From an uncultured Prevotella sp. (GTDB taxonomy: Bacteria; Bacteroidota; Bacteroidia; Bacteroidales; Bacteroidaceae), in contig CALFUF010000181.1 in NCBI GenBank assembly GCA_937916405.1, positions 1 to 16,870 on the forward strand: a stretch of DNA of 16,870 nt, given 5' to 3'. Positions 14,964 to 16,870 of the stretch are shown in pieces. Positions within the stretch are counted from its first letter, which is position 1, and every line of letters begins with the position of its first letter. The notes beneath the pieces were generated by a model. That model was not told the DNA's origin. It ran no database searches and was given only the letters and a program-made list of their open reading frames with translations. The translations under genes were made by a program, and so were the position numbers.

Positions 14964-16829
14964 ATGAAACGAGTATTATTATTAGGACTTCTTACATTGC
15001 AAATAATAAGTATGGATGCCGCAGTAAAAATCAACAAGATAGAACCAGCCTGCTGGTTTGCGGGGATGAAGAACCCACAACTGCAACTGATGGTTTATGG
15101 CAACGACATCACCAAGGTCAAGGAGGTGACAACCGACTACCCTGGTGTGCGCATCGACAGTGTGGTACACCTTGACTCTCCCAACTACCTGCTGGTATAT
15201 CTGAACCTGCAGGGAGCACAGCCAGGCACGATGACGCTGAAGTTTGACAAGCAGAAAATAGTCTATCCCCTCAAGGCAAGGGAGATGAAGGGCAGTCAGC
15301 ACAAGGGTTTCACCAATGCCGACGTGCTCTATATGCTGATGCCTGACCGTTTTGCGCAGGGTGCCGGGCATAACCCACAGGTAAAGGGTATGCGCACCTA
15401 TAAGGAGGACCGCAGTCAGCCCTCCTTGCGACATGGTGGCGACCTGAACGGTATCCGTGAGCACTTGGGCTATTTCTGCGACCTCGGGGTCACAGCGTTA
15501 TGGTTGACACCTGTCTTGGAGAACGACTCCCCAGACTCGGAGAATGGTTACTCCACCTACCATGGCTATGCCACTACCGACTATTACAAAGTAGACCCCC
15601 GTTTCGGAAGCAATGAAGACTATCGCCGCCTATGCGACGAGGCTCATGCCAAGGGACTGAAGGTGGTGATGGACATGATCTTCAACCACTCGGGCTTCGA
15701 GCACCCCTGGACGAAGGACATGCCGTCGAAAGACTGGCTGAACACCCCAGAGTGGCTGAAGGACGAACAGAAGAGCAAGTACCTGCAGACCAGTTATAAG
15801 CTGACACCCGTCAAAGACCCTTATGCCTCCAAGATTGACTTGAAAGAGACCACGGAGGGCTGGTTTGTGCCTACCATGCCCGACCTCAACCAACATAATC
15901 CGCACCTGATGCGCTATCTCATCCAGAACAGTATCTGGTGGATAGAGACCGTAGGTATCGACGGCATCCGTATGGACACCTATCCCTACGCTTATGCTGA
16001 TGCCATGGCACAGTGGATGAAAGAGCTTGACGAGGAATATCCCTCTTTCAATACCGTTGGGGAGACATGGGTCACTGAGCCTGCCTATACCGCGGCATGG
16101 CAGAAAGACAGCAAGCTCTCCAAGGACAACAGTTATCTGAAGACCGTCATGGACTTCTCGTTCTTCGACAAGCTCAACCAGGCGAAGAATGAGGAGACAG
16201 ACGCCTGGTGGAACGGTCTGAACCGCATCTACAACTCCTTCGTCTACGACTATCTCTACCCCAACCCCTCATCGGTCATGGCATTTATCGACAACCACGA
16301 TACCGACCGTTTCTTGGGGAACGGACGAGACACCCTTGCCCTCAAACAGGCACTCGCCTTACTGTTGACCGTCAACCGCATCCCACAGCTCTACTATGGT
16401 ACCGAGATCCTGATGAACGGCACCAAGGAGGTGACAGACGGTAACGTTCGCAAGGACTTCCCTGGCGGTTTCCCTGGCGACCAGCATAACGCCTTCACGA
16501 AGGAGGGACGCACCAAGGCAGAGCAGGACATGTTCCGATGGACCAGCCGACTGCTGCACTGGCGAAAAGGTAATGAGGTGATTATCAAGGGTACGATGAC
16601 CCAGTTCATCCCCTACAAGGGTATCTATGTCATCGCCCGCCAATACCAGGGTAAGACAGCGCTCACCATTCTCAACGGTACCAGCAAGCCAGCCACGATG
16701 GACGTCATGCGCTATGCGGAGGTGATTGGTGACGCTAAACGGGCTAAAGACATCCTCACTGAACGGTATTACGACCTGTCGAAAGACTTACATTTACGTC
16801 CCCGCCAATCGCTGGTTTTAGAATTTTAA
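14964..16829 (+). CDS. susA: SusA-like periplasmic GH13 neopullulanase/alpha-amylase
   Basis: The 621-residue protein, close in length to SusA of Bacteroides thetaiotaomicron, has a signal peptide of about 20 residues without a lipobox, so it should be soluble in the periplasm. An N-terminal beta domain of the cyclomaltodextrinase type covers about 21-110 (INKIEPACWFAGMKNPQLQL). The GH13 barrel follows, opening with VLYMLMPDRFA. Region I is VVMDMIFNH (Asp237, His242), region II GIRMDTY gives nucleophile Asp338, region III VGETWVTEP gives acid/base Glu367, and region IV FIDNHDTDR gives Asp446. A C-terminal beta domain ends RPRQSLVLEF. Such enzymes cleave alpha-1,4 links in pullulan, cyclodextrins and imported maltooligosaccharides. 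It lies 13 bases after the pullulanase gene and is the last complete gene of the rightward unit. The remaining 41 bases show no hairpin terminator and no credible new gene. Confidence 0.93.
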   Translation: MKRVLLLGLLTLQIISMDAAVKINKIEPACWFAGMKNPQLQLMVYGNDITKVKEVTTDYPGVRIDSVVHLDSPNYLLVYLNLQGAQPGTMTLKFDKQKIVYPLKAREMKGSQHKGFTNADVLYMLMPDRFAQGAGHNPQVKGMRTYKEDRSQPSLRHGGDLNGIREHLGYFCDLGVTALWLTPVLENDSPDSENGYSTYHGYATTDYYKVDPRFGSNEDYRRLCDEAHAKGLKVVMDMIFNHSGFEHPWTKDMPSKDWLNTPEWLKDEQKSKYLQTSYKLTPVKDPYASKIDLKETTEGWFVPTMPDLNQHNPHLMRYLIQNSIWWIETVGIDGIRMDTYPYAYADAMAQWMKELDEEYPSFNTVGETWVTEPAYTAAWQKDSKLSKDNSYLKTVMDFSFFDKLNQAKNEETDAWWNGLNRIYNSFVYDYLYPNPSSVMAFIDNHDTDRFLGNGRDTLALKQALALLLTVNRIPQLYYGTEILMNGTKEVTDGNVRKDFPGGFPGDQHNAFTKEGRTKAEQDMFRWTSRLLHWRKGNEVIIKGTMTQFIPYKGIYVIARQYQGKTALTILNGTSKPATMDVMRYAEVIGDAKRAKDILTERYYDLSKDLHLRPRQSLVLEF

Positions 16830-16870
16830 GTATTAATCAAACTTAAAACGTATGATAAAAAGGTAGCAGT

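Noticed and set aside
16852..16866. ATG near the right edge as the start of a next gene
   Set aside because: The frame closes after four codons at TAG (16864-16866).
16830..16870. Rho-independent terminator after the SusA-like gene
   Set aside because: No stem with a following T run is visible in these 41 bases; it may lie beyond the edge.
1..16870. A novel defence, mobile or biosynthetic system hidden in the window
   Set aside because: Every long sense frame is accounted for by a known starch-utilization family, gaps are short, and no transposase, integrase, nuclease, toxin or repeat-spacer structure is visible.

Overview
The window is a starch/maltodextrin polysaccharide utilization locus (PUL) of a Bacteroidota bacterium. 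It has a SusC/SusD pair with a SusE-like lipoprotein, promoter elements of the Bacteroidota type (TAnnTTTG), and a SusB-type GH97 enzyme with SusA-like and pullulanase-type GH13 enzymes. The overall style, including a LacI-family regulator and an SLC45-like sugar permease in place of SusR, would fit Prevotella/Segatella. That genus placement is an inference from gene content, not a measurement.

Layout. Positions 1-5663, minus strand: a susC, susD, susE-like operon transcribed leftward; the susE-like gene runs off the left edge, so its C-terminus and any susF/susG-like genes lie outside. Positions 5664-5892: a 229-base divergent control region with a 14-base palindrome (TGCAAACGTTTGCA), a predicted -7 box facing each way and a second 14-base palindrome. 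Positions 5893-8284, plus strand: a LacI-family regulator and an inner-membrane sugar permease, separated by an array of six CTAG units at an exact 9-base period. Positions 8285-8341: a short leader with a near copy (12/14) of the palindrome. Positions 8342-16829: four tightly packed alpha-glucan enzymes, namely a GH77 4-alpha-glucanotransferase with two starch-binding domains, a GH97 alpha-glucosidase, a type I pullulanase-like GH13 lipoprotein and a SusA-like GH13. The last 41 bases contain no gene that I can see. No stretch over 300 bases lacks a gene. I saw no tRNA, rRNA, CRISPR array, insertion sequence or convincing rho-independent terminator.

How it works (inference from families). Surface lipoproteins SusD and SusE bind maltooligosaccharides and SusC imports them across the outer membrane with TonB energy. 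Exported SusA-like, GH97 and pullulanase enzymes cut alpha-1,4 and alpha-1,6 links. The SLC45-like permease carries small sugars across the inner membrane, and the cytoplasmic GH77 enzyme disproportionates maltose/maltodextrin. The LacI-family protein probably controls both divergent units and the enzyme genes through the two palindromes.

The core is a known type of system. The parts most worth a second look are regulatory: the operator centre is exactly equidistant from the two predicted -7 boxes, a second operator copy sits before malQ, the CTAG array has a strict period, and two homopolymer runs lie within the regulator gene.
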